Part shown: in pieces, positions 45,303 through 57,005 of the stretch | Numbering within the stretch: position 1 is the stretch's first letter | Layout of the letters: each line of letters opens with the position of its first letter | NCBI GenBank assembly: GCA_030620095.1 | Contig: JAUTXW010000358.1 | Location: 992,001 to 1,056,000 of the forward strand | Length of the DNA stretch: 64,000 bases | From: Kuschelorhynchus macadamiae | Lineage: Eukaryota; Arthropoda; Insecta; Coleoptera; Curculionidae | Direction of reading: 5' to 3' | Made by a program: the position numbers and the translations under genes | The notes under the pieces: generated by a model | Told to the model about the DNA's origin: nothing | What the model saw: the letters and a program-made list of their open reading frames with translations, nothing else | Database searches by the model: none

Positions 45303-45893
45303 AAAGACTAGATTATGAAACTTGGGTATTTTGATAACTTTTATACTACTCGTCGAATCCTGCACTCACGAATGTTAAATCCGGGGAGCCCCGAATAGGA
45401 GGTGGAGTGGGAAAAGTTGCTATAATTTTTTCTGTGTCGATTTTTTCAACTTACAATTCCAAATTATAGAAACTTTTCTAGAAAAAAAAGTACTGTTGGT
45501 TTAAATCGTTAAGATTAACTTAAGATAAATCATTTTGGAGAAAAACTGACTTAAAAATTTTTCAGTAAATAATTAAATTATATCGTTTCTATTTTCATCT
45601 GAAAATAAAACAATGTGAAATTGTGTGTTTATTATGTAACACAATTTTCAAATCAATTTTTCTCGAAGACGGTCTATTCTAACGAATTAAACGAAGAGTA
45701 GCTTTCTTTTCTAGAAAATCCTATTTTTATGATATGGAATTGTAAATTGAAAAAATCTATGCAGAACTAAGTTAGGGTGGCTTTTCCCCCTCCGCATCCC
45801 ATTCGGGATATTGATATTTTTGACTTCAGAGGATTCTTTGCAGGGTATAAATATTACCAAAATGCCCAAATTTCATAATCTAGTTTTTAAATG
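45303..45893. repeat. long fold-back element, arms about 280 bp
   Basis: The left arm begins AAAGACTAGATTATGAAACT (45305) and runs through GGAGTGGGAAAAG, TTTTTTCAACTTACAATTCC and TTTTCTAGAAAA to GAGAAAAACTGACTT. The right arm, reversed, repeats the same order with about 75-80% match and ends at AAATTTCATAATCTAGTTTT (45889). The interior is under 60 bases. It is a MITE-like structure with no protein, directly following the hammerhead-like palindrome. Confidence 0.82.
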
Positions 45894-46930
45894 TAGTCCG
45901 ACGATGCAATTTTCGTTATGTTTAAATGACTTAGATTACTCTGTAAAATATTGACCCTTAATTTCGGGATATCCTGCATATTTTTCCTACGATCACTTAC
46001 GCAACTGACCAAAAAAAGCACGGTTAACTTACCTAGAAAGTGCTTTATATCACACACGTGTTCAAACATTTTTTCAACTTTATTTTGCAGTCATAAAGAC
46101 GGCTTTTCAATACGAAAAGTAGTCTCTAATGCTAAATACCTCTTCCTTTCAAGAACTTCCGCTTTCATCAGCATAAAATATACTACTCTCGGCGGCAGTA
46201 TACTTTGACGAAAACATGAATTCGTTTTTAGTGACGAAAGTTATATTTTTCATCATTTTCAGCTATCATCTGCACTTCATCATAATAATACTGAATTTTA
46301 GTATTTACAAAATATAAGAATAATCTTCAGAAATCGAATATATCCTTCACTTTAATTGATATTATAAAAGCAACATATAATTATAATGAAAATATGAATG
46401 TGGAGATATCATGCTAAAGCATTCTGATTATTTTGCCAGACCCCCGATTAGTTCTACCAGATAGGAAAGCATCAATATTCTCCATATACCCAAATTCAGA
46501 GAAATTTTAAAGCAACAACAACGGGTACTTACTGAATTAATACCGTAGCTTCATTTTTTCTAAAAATTTTATTTTTTATTTTTTCTTATATCTGCAACAT
46601 CAAAAAAAAACACAGTTTTATATTAGAACATGTTTTTCTGCAATATACCACAATTTTACTGTATACTAATTTCGTTTAATAAAGTGTTTAGTAGGCTATG
46701 ATAAATCAACAATACCAGCAAATGTCAGTTTTTGACAGTTTCTTTATTTATGTACCTACCTTAAGCTGAACACTTTCTGAATTATTGTTCATTTGTGAAA
46801 ATGGAACGGGTTAGAAGGAATATGACTCGTGACATAATGAAGGAGTAAGCTACAATGCCATTTGTTTAAGATTAGGATTTTTATACACAACAATTTCTCG
46901 TGTTGTCCAAGGCTTCAAGCAAGCTTTTCT
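45894..46930. other. intron, little seen
   Basis: An ATG at 46801 opens MERVRRNMTRDIMKE, similar to the first residues of some Tc1 transposases, and then stops. Otherwise nothing recognised. Confidence 0.35.

Positions 46931-46934
<4 letters not shown>

Positions 46935-47004
<70 letters not shown>
46935..47004. repeat. (AT)n microsatellite
   Basis: Seventy bases of alternating T and A. Confidence 0.96.
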
Positions 47005-47006
<2 letters not shown>

Positions 47007-47329
47007 AAAACACATACATATGCAAGGCATATCCAGGGATAAAACAACTAAATTTTGATTTTCTGAACAAAATTTTTACTAAATTAGGGGATTTAGTATT
47101 AAATAAAATTAAACTAAAGTTGTATATACTTTATTAAATCACCTAATACAATTTTTCCATATCAATTTATATCAAACTTATATTAATATTAATTAGAGAA
47201 ATTATAAAACGTACTAGTTATTATGTAAGCTTCAAGGCTTTTAACTAAAAAATTGTGGCGTATATTACTAAGGACATGTTTGTACAAAGAAAACGATCTG
47301 TTGAAGTTACAGGGCAATTAATTAATTAA

Positions 47330-47816
47330 TTTCGGAACAAAGGCAGGTTCAATAGCCAAATTATTTACAGTTTTCCCTGGCATTATGTTTACGATCTGCC
47401 TTAAAATCAGAGGTTTTTTCTATTAAATTTTCTAATTTTGCCACTACTGTTTTTTACCTCCCCTCGTATTTGTTTGCAATTTTGTACATGTTTCTATTAT
47501 AGCATCAGAGTACACGATTCTTCTATAGTTGCAAAATACTCTCTGCTAGAAATCCATAGTTACACTTAATATACATTAACTGTTGTTCCACTTTAACTTT
47601 TTCAAATATTCGTTTACACTTTTGAATGCACTGTAAATCATCATCAGAAATTTGTGAAATCAAGTCAATTTTTGGAAATTATCTGCGGAAAAATTATTGT
47701 TGTACGAATCGAGGTGGCCTATCTGGTCACGACAGAGTCAGGTAGTAATGGTATTCGCCTTGTATAACTGCACTCTTAATGGGAACGTTATGATTATTTT
47801 TTTACATTTGCTATAA
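47330..47816 (-). pseudogene. CGGBP1-like hAT transposase relic, C-terminal part
   Basis: On the - strand the sequence reads LIANVKK, FPLRVQLYKAN, LPDSVVTR, DLISQISDDDLQCIQKCKRI, FEKVKVEQQLMYIKCNYGFL, and VVAKLENLIEKTSDFKADRK, in shifting frames with stops. These resemble the middle and late part of the insect proteins usually labelled CGG-triplet-repeat-binding-protein-1-like, a hAT-derived family. The N-terminal part of the same gene is at 49509-49960, beyond the inserted element at 47825-49492. Confidence 0.6.
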
Positions 47817-49500
47817 GGTTATTGCAGTGGCGTCTATTTAGGTGAAGTGCTACTTCACCAGGAAAAATAAACAAGCAAACATCCATCTATATTTATTATA
47901 TATCTCTTAAAATTTATGTTTTTACATTCATTTATTCACCTAATTGGCAAAAAATAAACTGTACATCTCGAATAAATATTTTACTTGACCGTTGGCGGCA
48001 TGTCTTTTTAAAACTTTCAATCGAACTTTATTATAACAACTATAACAGTGGCGCAAACCGCTTCGACTTTGCTGGAGGTGCTATGTTTAGTTTACGATTT
48101 TCCAACTACGTTGCCATGACAACGCGTACGGGATGACCTCGAGCACCTGGAAGAATAATGTTAACCAGTCCCATACAACGCTCTCGGTGAATTGCTAACG
48201 CAGTACACTACACCCACGTGTCGTTCAGTTTGGGGTGGTTGTTTACTTTTATTTTCGTGGATTTCGCTGCAACCGGTTAGTTCCTTTGCAGTTTGCTTTA
48301 CTGTGTTATATTTATTTATGGTGTTTATTTATTTGGTGTTGGGTTTATTAATTTACATTATTGATGAATCCGATCACGGATGTGGTTTGCATTTTATTGG
48401 AAACTCCATTTAATCGATGGAAGGAACAAGATCAGAGTTTTAATCGTCATCCTGGTTTTCGGCGTACAAATGGTTATGTAGTAGTCAAATATTACAAAAA
48501 TTGATTTGCTGGCCTTGTTTACTAATTTCCAATAAATATTCAGTGTGGAATAAGGAAGGATTTGCAGGTATGTACTATGTTAAATATATGAAGGTCTTTA
48601 CATAAACATAAAGACTCGGCGGAGCATTTAAAATGCGAATTATTGCTAAAAACATTTGTAAAAAATCAAAGCACTGTAGCTGACACTTTAAAAGAAAATT
48701 CTAAACTATATAAAATACATTTTAACGAAAACGTCCGATTAAATAGACTATTTATGTGCTTGGTAATTGACGCAGTTTTGTACTTTACAAAACAAGAGTT
48801 AGTCTTTCGGGGCCATGATGAAAGCAGCGGGTCAATAACTAGGGGGAATTTTAAAAAGCTTTTAGGATAATTAATATCGAGAGGTTCCTAAGAACTAAAA
48901 GATCATCACGAAATAATTAAAAATGTTTTACTGGTGACTCGAAAACTATTCGAAACGAAATAATTTAATGCATTTCTGATTATTTAAATGATCATGTAAA
49001 AAATGAAATAATGAACACCCAGTTTTTTTCTGTGCAAGTGGATGACACCACTGATATTACGCAGACCTCCCAGTGCTCCATAATTTTAAGATACGTTAAT
49101 TCAGACGGTTCAGTAGTCGAGAGATTCTTAGGATTTTATAATGTCAGCTGCGATAGAACGTTGGAGAATTTATATTCTCTATTGGATCAAATTTTGGACC
49201 AATTTGACTATAAACATAAATTAACTGGGCAATGTTGCGATGGCGCAAGTATGAGGTCTGGCCATCTAAATGGCCTTCAAAAAAAAAAAAGAAAAAGCGC
49301 CGCAGGCTGTATTTGTCCATTGTCTTGCTGCTATGAAGGGTAGGAGAATTGATTTAGTATACAAAATTTGGGTAAGTCGTAAAAAATATTCTACCCCTTT
49401 CACATATAAAAGAAATTCTGGAAAAAAATTATTGCGATATTTTCTTGCTTCATTTGCACTTCACTTACTTTTTCACCCGCGAGCCGCCACTGGGTTATTG
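47817..49500 (+). mobile_element. ZMYM1-like hAT element (copy B) with perfect 8-bp target-site duplication
   Basis: The element runs from CAGTGGCGTCTATTTAGGTG at 47825 to GCGAGCCGCCACTG ending at 49492; reversed, the right end reads CAGTGGCGGCTCGCGGGTG. GGTTATTG lies immediately before (47817-47824) and immediately after (49493-49500). The 1668-bp element was inserted into the older CGGBP1-like hAT relic. Its right 110 bases and its coding parts are closely related to copy A at 3680-5690. Confidence 0.92.
48330..49375 (+). pseudogene. ZMYM1-like hAT transposase of copy B, internally deleted
   Basis: Blocks in order: WFSAYKWLCSSQILQKL (48455), CWPCLLISNKYSVWNKEGFA, MLKTFVKNQSTVADTLKENS (48643 onward), FRGHDESSGSITRG, FFSVQVDDTTDITQTSQCSI (49020), ILDQFDYKHKLTGQCCDGAS, GHLNGLQ. 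At about 49326 the sequence jumps from KAPQAVFVHC straight to LAAMKGRRIDLVYKI, the last residues of the protein. Compared with copy A, about 900 bases are missing, including the hAT dimerisation region (SVERSFS). Copy B is thus a non-autonomous deletion derivative that kept both ends. Confidence 0.85.
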
Positions 49501-49508
49501 ACCAACGG

Positions 49509-49960
49509 GAAGGAGACTTTAATATTCTGCAACCCTATTTAATCTGGGAGTTAGGCAAGTGAATTACATTTTCATCAGACAACACGACAAGAATTTTATC
49601 TGCAGGAACTAGAAATGTGTTAAAGTTTCTTGAATAAAACGAGTAACTGTAAAGTTGTTTGTTTTTTCTAGTTTTTTTACCGATGTGAGGTAAGCTTTTC
49701 CAAGTTTTTCTTCTGTGAGTTTTCTGATCATTAAATTAGCTATGTAAGGACTACACGAAGCAGTTATTTCGTTAACGACAATATACATATATTTACTTCC
49801 AATTTCGTTCTTATTATCATCTAGCATGGTAACAAACACCTTTCCTACGACGTTTTTTTCTTAATATTGATTCATCTGGGGCATTCAATTTTGAGTGTTC
49901 GACATAATCACCACTTTCGAATTCACTTTAACTTCGTTTGGGAGAATGAAACTAAGTGCG
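49509..49960 (-). pseudogene. CGGBP1-like hAT transposase relic, N-terminal part
   Basis: From about 49890 on the - strand it reads STLRKK (shifted), VFVTMLDDNKNEIGSKYMYI, VVNEITASCSPYIANLMIRK, LTEEKLGKAYLTSVKKLEKT, NNFTVTRFIQETLTHF. Related proteins have VVDETTDSxGRYIANLLVG here, where the Asp is catalytic; in this copy it is Asn (VVNEITA). Downstream the frame decays and is then interrupted at the target-site duplication GGTTATTG (49493-49500). Joined conceptually to 47330-47816, the two halves follow the order expected of one gene. Confidence 0.65.
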
Positions 49961-50285
49961 GTTATGATAAACGACAACCTTAATAATACTGTTAAACCGT
50001 ATCAAATGTGAACAAATAAATAACTTATAGAGGGTGTAGGGTGCTGGTAAAGAAATTCTAGTTTAAATATCTGGCAATTTACAAATTACAAACTAATGCA
50101 ATTTCTTTATAGGAGAATGGTTTATTACTTTATTGCCCCCGTAGGGAAAACCCAATCTAAATCGCGTCCAGACACCGCACTTCAGGCGCCGCAACGTTCA
50201 GGCCGTAAATCCCAAAATATGCTTAGATATGTAATAGTTCTTAAAATATGCATTTTTCCTTCAAAATCACAAAAATATCCAAAAA

Positions 50286-50287
<2 letters not shown>
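49961..50287. other. intron, no gene seen
   Basis: Short GC-richer patch (TCGCGTCCAGACACCGCACT) near 50160; nothing recognised. Confidence 0.4.
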
Positions 50288-50334
<47 letters not shown>

Positions 50335-50350
50335 TTATATAAATATATGC
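50288..50350. repeat. (AT)n microsatellite
   Basis: Alternating A and T with a few changes at the right edge. Confidence 0.93.
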
Positions 50351-50379
50351 ACAATCTATATAATCCGGTATTTACTAAT

Positions 50380-51008
50380 GGCTATAACATACGTCCACGA
50401 CAAAGCAGACCAGGGGTAACTACAAGGAAACTTTTGATGCAACTCAATGCAGTTCATAATATTCAACCAAGCATTGATACTGTAAGGAGACGACTTTCTG
50501 AACACCATGTACATATCCGAGTTCCAGCGACAGACCTGCATTAAATGCAGACCATCGCAGAGCTAGACTGCAATTCACCAGGTAGCATGTAAACTGGACT
50601 ATTGAGGACTGGGAACATGTTCTATTTACAGACGAATCTAGGTTTTGTCTATATAGCACCCATCGACGTGTACGAGTTGTCCATCGGCCAGGTTTTTTTT
50701 ATTTAATGGAGACTCCGTGACGGTTTGGGGAGGAACTTCCTTACCGCACGGACGGATGTCCTACCTTTATGTGGGGGTTCTTTAAATAGTGAAAGTTATA
50801 TCAATACCATTTTGTCTGTCCACGTTGTTCCTTTCCCTCCGTACATTGGGTATAATTTTTTACTAATGCACGATAACACAACACCTTACGTAGGGCGGAT
50901 CGTCAATGAATATTTACATGAAGTAAATATTCGACCCCTAAATTGGCCACCGCGCATTCCCGATATGAAACCTATCAAGCAATTATGCAAAACTGTGTAT
51001 TTTCTTTG
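50380..51008 (+). pseudogene. Tc1-like transposase relic
   Basis: Reads IRPRQSRPGVTTRKLLMQLN, IQPSIDTVRRRLSEHHVHIR and VPATDLH-stop, then in shifted frames DHRRARLQF, WTIEDWEHVLFTDESRFCLY (first catalytic Asp near 50631), VTVWGG, INTILSVHVVPFPPYIGYNF, LMHDNTTPYVGRIVNEYLHE (second Asp near 50870), and WPPRIPDMKPIKQLC. The usual third acidic residue sits in the motif NPIExxW; here it reads KPIKQLC, so the acid is lost as well. The second helix-turn-helix is present; the first is missing, replaced by the AT microsatellite. Confidence 0.87.
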
Positions 51009-52984
51009 AAATTACAGACATAAGAGAAAATAAAAAAACAAAATATATAGAAGACATGAGGCCACACTATGATTTCAATATGTATCCGTTGTTATTGCTA
51101 ATGCCTCTTACAGGGTGTCTCAAATTTAACGTAAAAGACTATTCTCATTTTTATACCCTGTATAAGCTTAAAAACTAAAATCCGAATAAAAATTTTTACC
51201 ACAGAGTAATTACTAAAGAAACAAGCTACAGTTCAAAAAAATATTATAGAAATCGGTTTATTGGTTCACGAGAAAATCAACTTTCAACCTGAGCACAATT
51301 TTTGGTTGTGCGATATTTTTGCATCTAAGTGTATTAATTGGACAAGGTGAAAAGGTCTACAATACATGGATTCGGCAAAAGTTACATGAGTAAAAACGTG
51401 ATATGTATTTTTTTCGTGTTTTCAACTGTTTATAGCCCTAGTAAATATTATTTTAACCACATAATTAAGTAAATAATTCGGGGTCAGGTGGTATAATAGG
51501 ACCGATTCCTCTATTAAAGAAATGATTTAAATAAAAAACTTAAGTACTAGGATGAAAGAGTGCCTTTTATATATCGATGTATTGAAGTAACCAAACAAAT
51601 AACACTTTTGTTTAATCACTTTGCTAATTAAAACATCGTAAATAAAAGCAAAACCACAAAGCATTTATTACTGAACCGAATAATAGAGAAACGAAAAGCT
51701 TTATGATCTTTGGGTTAACGATTCATAAATTTTAAGTTACCTAGATATGAAATTAGACATGTAACTTGAGAATTATAGAAATAACCCAGAAAGTTAAATA
51801 TAAAAGCTGTTATAAGAAGAACTTTTATTTTTTAATAAGATTTACTGAATATTAAAGTTGTTGCACGCAACTAATTGCCGCGTTGTTTTACTGAGGCAAA
51901 AGCAAAAACATGATTTTTATTGTAATTATATTGATATAAAAAGTATTACTAACGAAATAATACCTAACAAGTAATATAAATAAAGTAGGGTAATTTAAGC
52001 ATGGATAATGTCTTATGCTATAGAGACGCATATCTGAAGCTCAACATTTTAAAATTACCTTTTTTATTTTGATTGTTGAATAAGAAGTTTAAGAGAAATA
52101 TGTTTATTTGATTTTTTTAACCTAAATCATATTTTTAGAGGTTTCATAAAATATGTTTTGAGAAGAACTGATTTACTACATAATACTCTCAGTACAGGCT
52201 TTAGGGCGTGACATAACAATCAATTAATTTATGTGGCATGTATTTAAACAGTTTAAAATATAAGTAAAAATAAAATCTAGTCTTTGAGGTTTAAAGCTTC
52301 ACGTAAACATGTTATGTAAACAACTTGTACTTGTAAAAAGAATTATTGAGAGTTTTTATTAGCAAACTTAATACCAACTACTTCATAAGAGCTGACCTTT
52401 TAACAAAGAGTCTAATACAAAGAACCCATGTTTTTTCTAATCGTCGGAACAAATCCAAACTTCCAGAAAACTGTCAACTACCCCGAGTTCAATTTCTTCT
52501 CCAAATGGAACCCCCCCTCTTTAGATAAATTCGTTTAAATAATCATTCAGCTCGAAAGCCACACCGAAGAATGAATAGATTGTAGTAGCCTTAGGCTGAC
52601 ATAGTTTGCGAAGAAGACCGTGAATGAGACAGATGAATAGAGGGAGAGAAACAAAAAAAAACAAATAAAATACGATTCTCAGTATTAATAAGTTAAACAA
52701 AATTTTCGGAAAATACACAGCAAAATACTACTATACTTTTTATAATAAATAAATACCATTCGTAGATAAAAATGAACCAGAAAGTTCCAAAAAAATCATG
52801 ATGCCTATAAAAATACATAAGTTTATTTTTTTCTTTGTTTCAAAAATTACTTTAAACTTTGACTTAATCCGGATCTTGCAACTTTATCATATTACATTCT
52901 AAATAAAAATCAAGAGTTGGCGATTTTCAATTCAGAATGGCGAAACTGAGGAGGTTCGTATAGCATTATTTTCAGTTAAATAGG
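51009..52984. other. intron, no gene seen
   Basis: About 2 kb of AT-rich sequence. CAGGGTGTCTCAAATTTAAC at 51113 faces ATACCCTGTATAAG at 51155, another small MITE-like end pair. No protein recognised. Confidence 0.5.
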
Positions 52985-54720
52985 ACCCGATCGGTACGGA
53001 CGGTATTGGACTAACTATGCTGGCTTACTGCCTTCCTCATATACTGCCATTTATTGTACATTTAGTTAATTTTTGTATAGAGACATCTTCATTTCCTCAG
53101 GACTGGAAGAGTTATTTTTTGCTTCTAATACCAAAGGTATCCCTCCCTTGATGAGCTAAAAAGCCTCACACCTATATGCATCTTGCCAACTCTGTCAAAT
53201 GTAACTGAGAGGGTTTCGGAGAGTCAAATTCGGGACTAGGTGGACTCCTACGGTCACCTTCCGGCTACAGTAAAGATCATAATTGTGCCACAGCACTTTT
53301 AAAAGTTGCAGATGATATTTTGGAGGCGGTTGACCGTGGTGAGCGTACGGCCCTGATTATCTTGGATTACCCTTTGATAGATTGAACCACCAGATTTTTC
53401 TGGCAATCCTTGGGTACCTTGGTTGTGCCAAGTAAGTGCATGTTAGCTTGTAAAAAGCTTTCTTACTGACAGGGCACAAACTGTTAATCTTAATGGTGAG
53501 AACTCCAATAGTATGAAGATGGCATGTGGCATGCCTCAGGCATCCAGCCTTGGGTCGCTATTTTTTACATTATATCTCACCTAACATCACATCTGAGGTA
53601 TGCTGCTGCACATCTGTATGCCGACGACGCGCAGGTCTATGTGTCATTTTATCCTAAATGAATTCTGGAGGCAAATGAGAGGTTAAATAGTGACCTTATT
53701 CTATAGTTAAAAGCTTCCAAAAACCATTGTCTGGAAATGAATCCAAAGAAGTGCCATGTACTTCTTTTTGGGTGAAGTGATCAGTATGAAAATTAACTTA
53801 GCATAAGTTTAATTAATGAAACAATTAATTGCTCATATGAGACTAGGAACTTGGGACTGCTGCTTGACGTATTAACAACTGTATCGAAAAGGCGTTTGCC
53901 AATTTAAAACTTATTTTTAATCAAAGATACCTTTTAAATGCTAACCTTAAAAAGATCTCAAGAAGGGCTGAGACCGAGACTAGTATTTTTTCTAATTTTA
54001 AGTATTATAATCAGGTCTCTTAGAGAAAAATGGACGATTTCTTTAACTCAGATGTTGTATGGTTTTCTTGTTCTGTCCCACTTTACCTTTTGTGACATCC
54101 TATATAGTCCCTGTCTTTTGGAACGCGATTCCAGACGCATTCAGTTATTACAAATCTGTTGTGTGAAATGATTGGTGGTATAAGAATATATGACAGAGGG
54201 GCGAGTGCGAAGTTGAGACAAGTTAGATGGTTGAGAATGAGTGAAAGGAGATTGCTACGTAGACAAGTTTTATACTATAAAATCATTTATATAAAAATGC
54301 CCTGATTATCTATATTAAAAAGTAAAATTCAGATATGATGCTCACAAATTGGATTTGAGGCATAAATATAACATCACTCCTCCCTTTCATAAAACTAAAC
54401 TTTATGAAAGATCTTTTAGCTATCAAATCTTCCTTAACTATAATAAAGTACCAGAATATCTTCTAAACGTCTTGCAGCAAAAATTTAAGAATGCGATGCG
54501 CAATATGGTTGCAGATATTGCAAGATAAAGGGTAATCTCCGGCTTCGATGGGTGTCACCTTCAGTTTTGCGTCTTATGATATTTTTGTTTTCTCATTTTA
54601 TATTTTCGGACTGTTTTGCTTTTGTTTTTTTTTTGGGATTTGACTTATAAGTTTAAATTTTTTTATTATTGTATTTATGTTTGCATCAATAAAACTATTT
54701 AATAACTATATAACATAAAA
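52985..54720 (+). pseudogene. jockey/CR1-type LINE relic, reverse transcriptase to 3' end
   Basis: Begins GTDGIGLTMLAYCLPHILPF, then FCIETSSFPQDWKSYFLLLI, LTPICILPTLSNVTERV, SGYSKDHNCATALLKVADDI, LEAVDRGERTALIILDY (the Y/F-x-D palm Asp region), NSMKMACGMPQASSLGSLFF, YAAAHLYADDAQVYVSF (YADD catalytic motif), SKNHCLEMNPKKCHVLLFG, ETRNLGLLLD, CIEKAFANLKLIFNQRYLLN. The sequence after 53940 carries further broken LINE C-terminal sequence. Many frameshifts. It ends near 54715 after AATAAAACTATTTAATAAC. The endonuclease part is missing, which fits 5' truncation during target-primed reverse transcription. Confidence 0.82.
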
Positions 54721-54819
54721 CTATTTGATGCTTATATAAAATATACAAAAATTAGGTAATTTGGGTTAAGTGAGAAAGCTAGGCTTAGACTTCACCTGTT
54801 GTAATTCATTTGAACTTCT

Positions 54820-55885
54820 TTTACATATTTGTTACTTGTTTGTTTTGTGAATTATAATAAAGATATTATTATTATTATTATTATTATTATCGCCTTGTTG
54901 TCTCACAGTATTCATGTGGTTGTAGTTTATACTGACGGAATTAAACCAAGTCAGTACAAAAAAAAAATGAAAAAAACAAAAAAAAGGAAATGGAAAAAAA
55001 AACAACCTTTGTGTATTAAGAAATGATCTAACTATGCCACATGTTTTCAAAATGACCAATTTCTGGATGTTCCTGTGAATGTCTGTATTAAGTCCTAATT
55101 GAGCCAAATGCGGTGTAAATGTTATTGGGGTGAGACCTGTTACGGATATGGCGAGAGGAACAATGATGACCCTTTTCTGTTTCCACAGCCTTTTTATGAT
55201 CATTTCATTGCCAGGTCGGTGTATTTGGCAATCTTCTCACTGTATTTCACTTGGATGTTCTCGTCGTTGGGGACAGCCATGTAAATTAAATAACTGATCT
55301 TCTCTTTTTTGGACTGAAAGGTGATATCGGGTCTGTTTGCGGGGATGGTTTTATCTGTGAGGATGTCAATGTCCCAGTAGAAATTGTAGTCTCCGTTTCC
55401 AAGTATGGATGTTGATGTATAATAGTAATAAGGGTCTGTGTTCTCCGATAGTTTGTATGTTGTTGCTAATGTTTGATGAACAACCTTCGCTGCTGAGTTG
55501 TGTCTCGCAGTGTATTCAGTTTCGGCCATTATTCTACATCCATTCGTTAGGTAAACGATCATTTCTCTCTGCTGGTGACATCTCATGCACCTGTCGTTTT
55601 CAATGGTTGTGTCCTTGATAATGTGCTTTTGGTAGTTTCTGGTTGTTATGACTTTGTCTTGGATGGCAAGCAGGAAGCCTTCTGTTTCGGGGAACAGCTG
55701 CCCTTCTTGTAACCACGTATATGAAAGCTTTTTATGTATGTGGTCTTGCTTTATTTGGCATCTGTGTCTTCCGTGGAGTATTTTTTTAGACCAGGTGTTC
55801 ATCTTTTCTAGTCGTGATTGGAGGTGACTATGTGCGTCTGCTGCGTGACTTATTATTATTATTATTATTACTACTACTATTAAAC
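54820..55885 (-). pseudogene. R2/R4-type LINE relic, C-terminal endonuclease region
   Basis: From 55802 on the - strand: WSKKILHGRHRCQIKQDHIH, KLSYTWLQEGQLFPETEGFL, LAIQDKVITTRNYQKHIIKD, CMRCHQQREMIVYLTNGC (the Cys-Cys-His-Cys region, with the His changed to Tyr), AETEYTARHNSAAKVVHQTL, NRPDITFQSKKEKISYLIYM, AVPNDENIQVKYSEKIAKYT. The PD...D/E-x-K restriction-like endonuclease motif of this LINE group reads RPDI then normally YLIDVAVP; here it is YLIYMAVP, so an acidic residue is lost. A frameshift near 55200 leads to KRVIIVPLAISVTGLTP and ILKTCGIVRSFL, the protein end. (ATT)n at 54863-54890 marks the 3' tail on the + strand, and another (ATT)n lies at 55850-55870. Confidence 0.75.
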
Positions 55886-56630
55886 AGTAAAACTCATGCA
55901 GTTTTCAGACAACATTTATAGTTTTATAACTGAAAATTTAAGAAAAGGCAATACTTTTTCACCAACATAAACTTTTGTTTGTATTATTCTAATCTTATTT
56001 AAATAAAATGCAAAAAGAAATTATATGAATCGATTTAGTTTAGCTTTATTTAAACACGCGTTTGTCAGACACGAAACAATTGACGGTATAAAACCGCATC
56101 GAGATCGCATGGCGCACGTAGGTTAATGTGCGTAACACATGAAAAATAATGTTTAAATATTGTACAAATTTAATGCGTTCCATTTCAGAAATTTTGTCTT
56201 GTATTCCTGAAATACTATTAGCAGTTTTTTTTTCGGCGGCCGGCCTTACCTACATTTTTTATTTAAATAGGTACTTATCTGTTTTCCTCTTATTATTATA
56301 TTACACGTGTATGGGTTAGTTTTTTTAAATAGAACACTTTGAATTAATGTTGATTTTAAGAATTATTGTGTATCGAAAGGGATATACAAACAAAATGTGA
56401 ATATTTACAATTATTTTCTAATCAATTTGTAGCCCAGTCAAAGTAAACAAATCGAGCCCATCCATTCATCCATATCCAAAAATGGTTCTGTACATTTTTT
56501 ACGTGCGATCAATATATATGGGCCAAAAAACATTTCTTCTTTCAGGCATTCATTGTCTATTGGAGATCCATTGATGCAGGCTCCCTCACAGGTCCCCCAA
56601 ACTGGTGTGAAGCAATTTCTTCAACACTAG
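55886..56630. other. intron, no gene seen
   Basis: No recognised feature. Confidence 0.45.
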
Positions 56631-56890
56631 TGTTGAAATATACAAAATATAATAATTCTACTGAAATTTTTGAGTGGTCGCAGGAAAAATAGTGTATATT
56701 ATCGTGTCAAAGTTGTCGTTTTCAAATACCGCCTCGCTTTAAAATTACTACTTTCAACACTTGTTATGTAATATACTATTTCAACTCTAGGTTGAAATGT
56801 AAATAAAAATTAAAGTCGTATTGAAGATTCTTTGTGGTCGTAGGAAAAATAGTGTATATTACTCGTACGAAAGCGATCGTTTTCAAACTC
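56631..56890. repeat. two-copy tandem repeat, period about 162 bp
   Basis: TGGTCGCAGGAAAAATAGTG followed by TATATTA and GTCGTTTTCAAA occurs at 56673-56727, and TGGTCGTAGGAAAAATAGTG followed by TATATTACTCG and ATCGTTTTCAAA at 56834-56887. Each is preceded by a GTTGAAAT segment. It lies about 115 bases before the last desaturase exon seen here. Confidence 0.75.
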
Positions 56891-57005
56891 GAAGGATTTC
56901 TAAACCCGGTTGACGTTCCGATTGTTACGTAATGTACAAAGTTTTACCTGTCGGTTATAAAAAGTGACAGTCATTATTTGTTTTAACTGTAAATTTCCTT
57001 TACAG

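Noticed and set aside
48046..48053. CAGTGGCG at 48046 as the left end of hAT copy B
   Set aside because: The flanking 8 bases do not match the right flank, whereas CAGTGGCG at 47825 gives a perfect GGTTATTG duplication.
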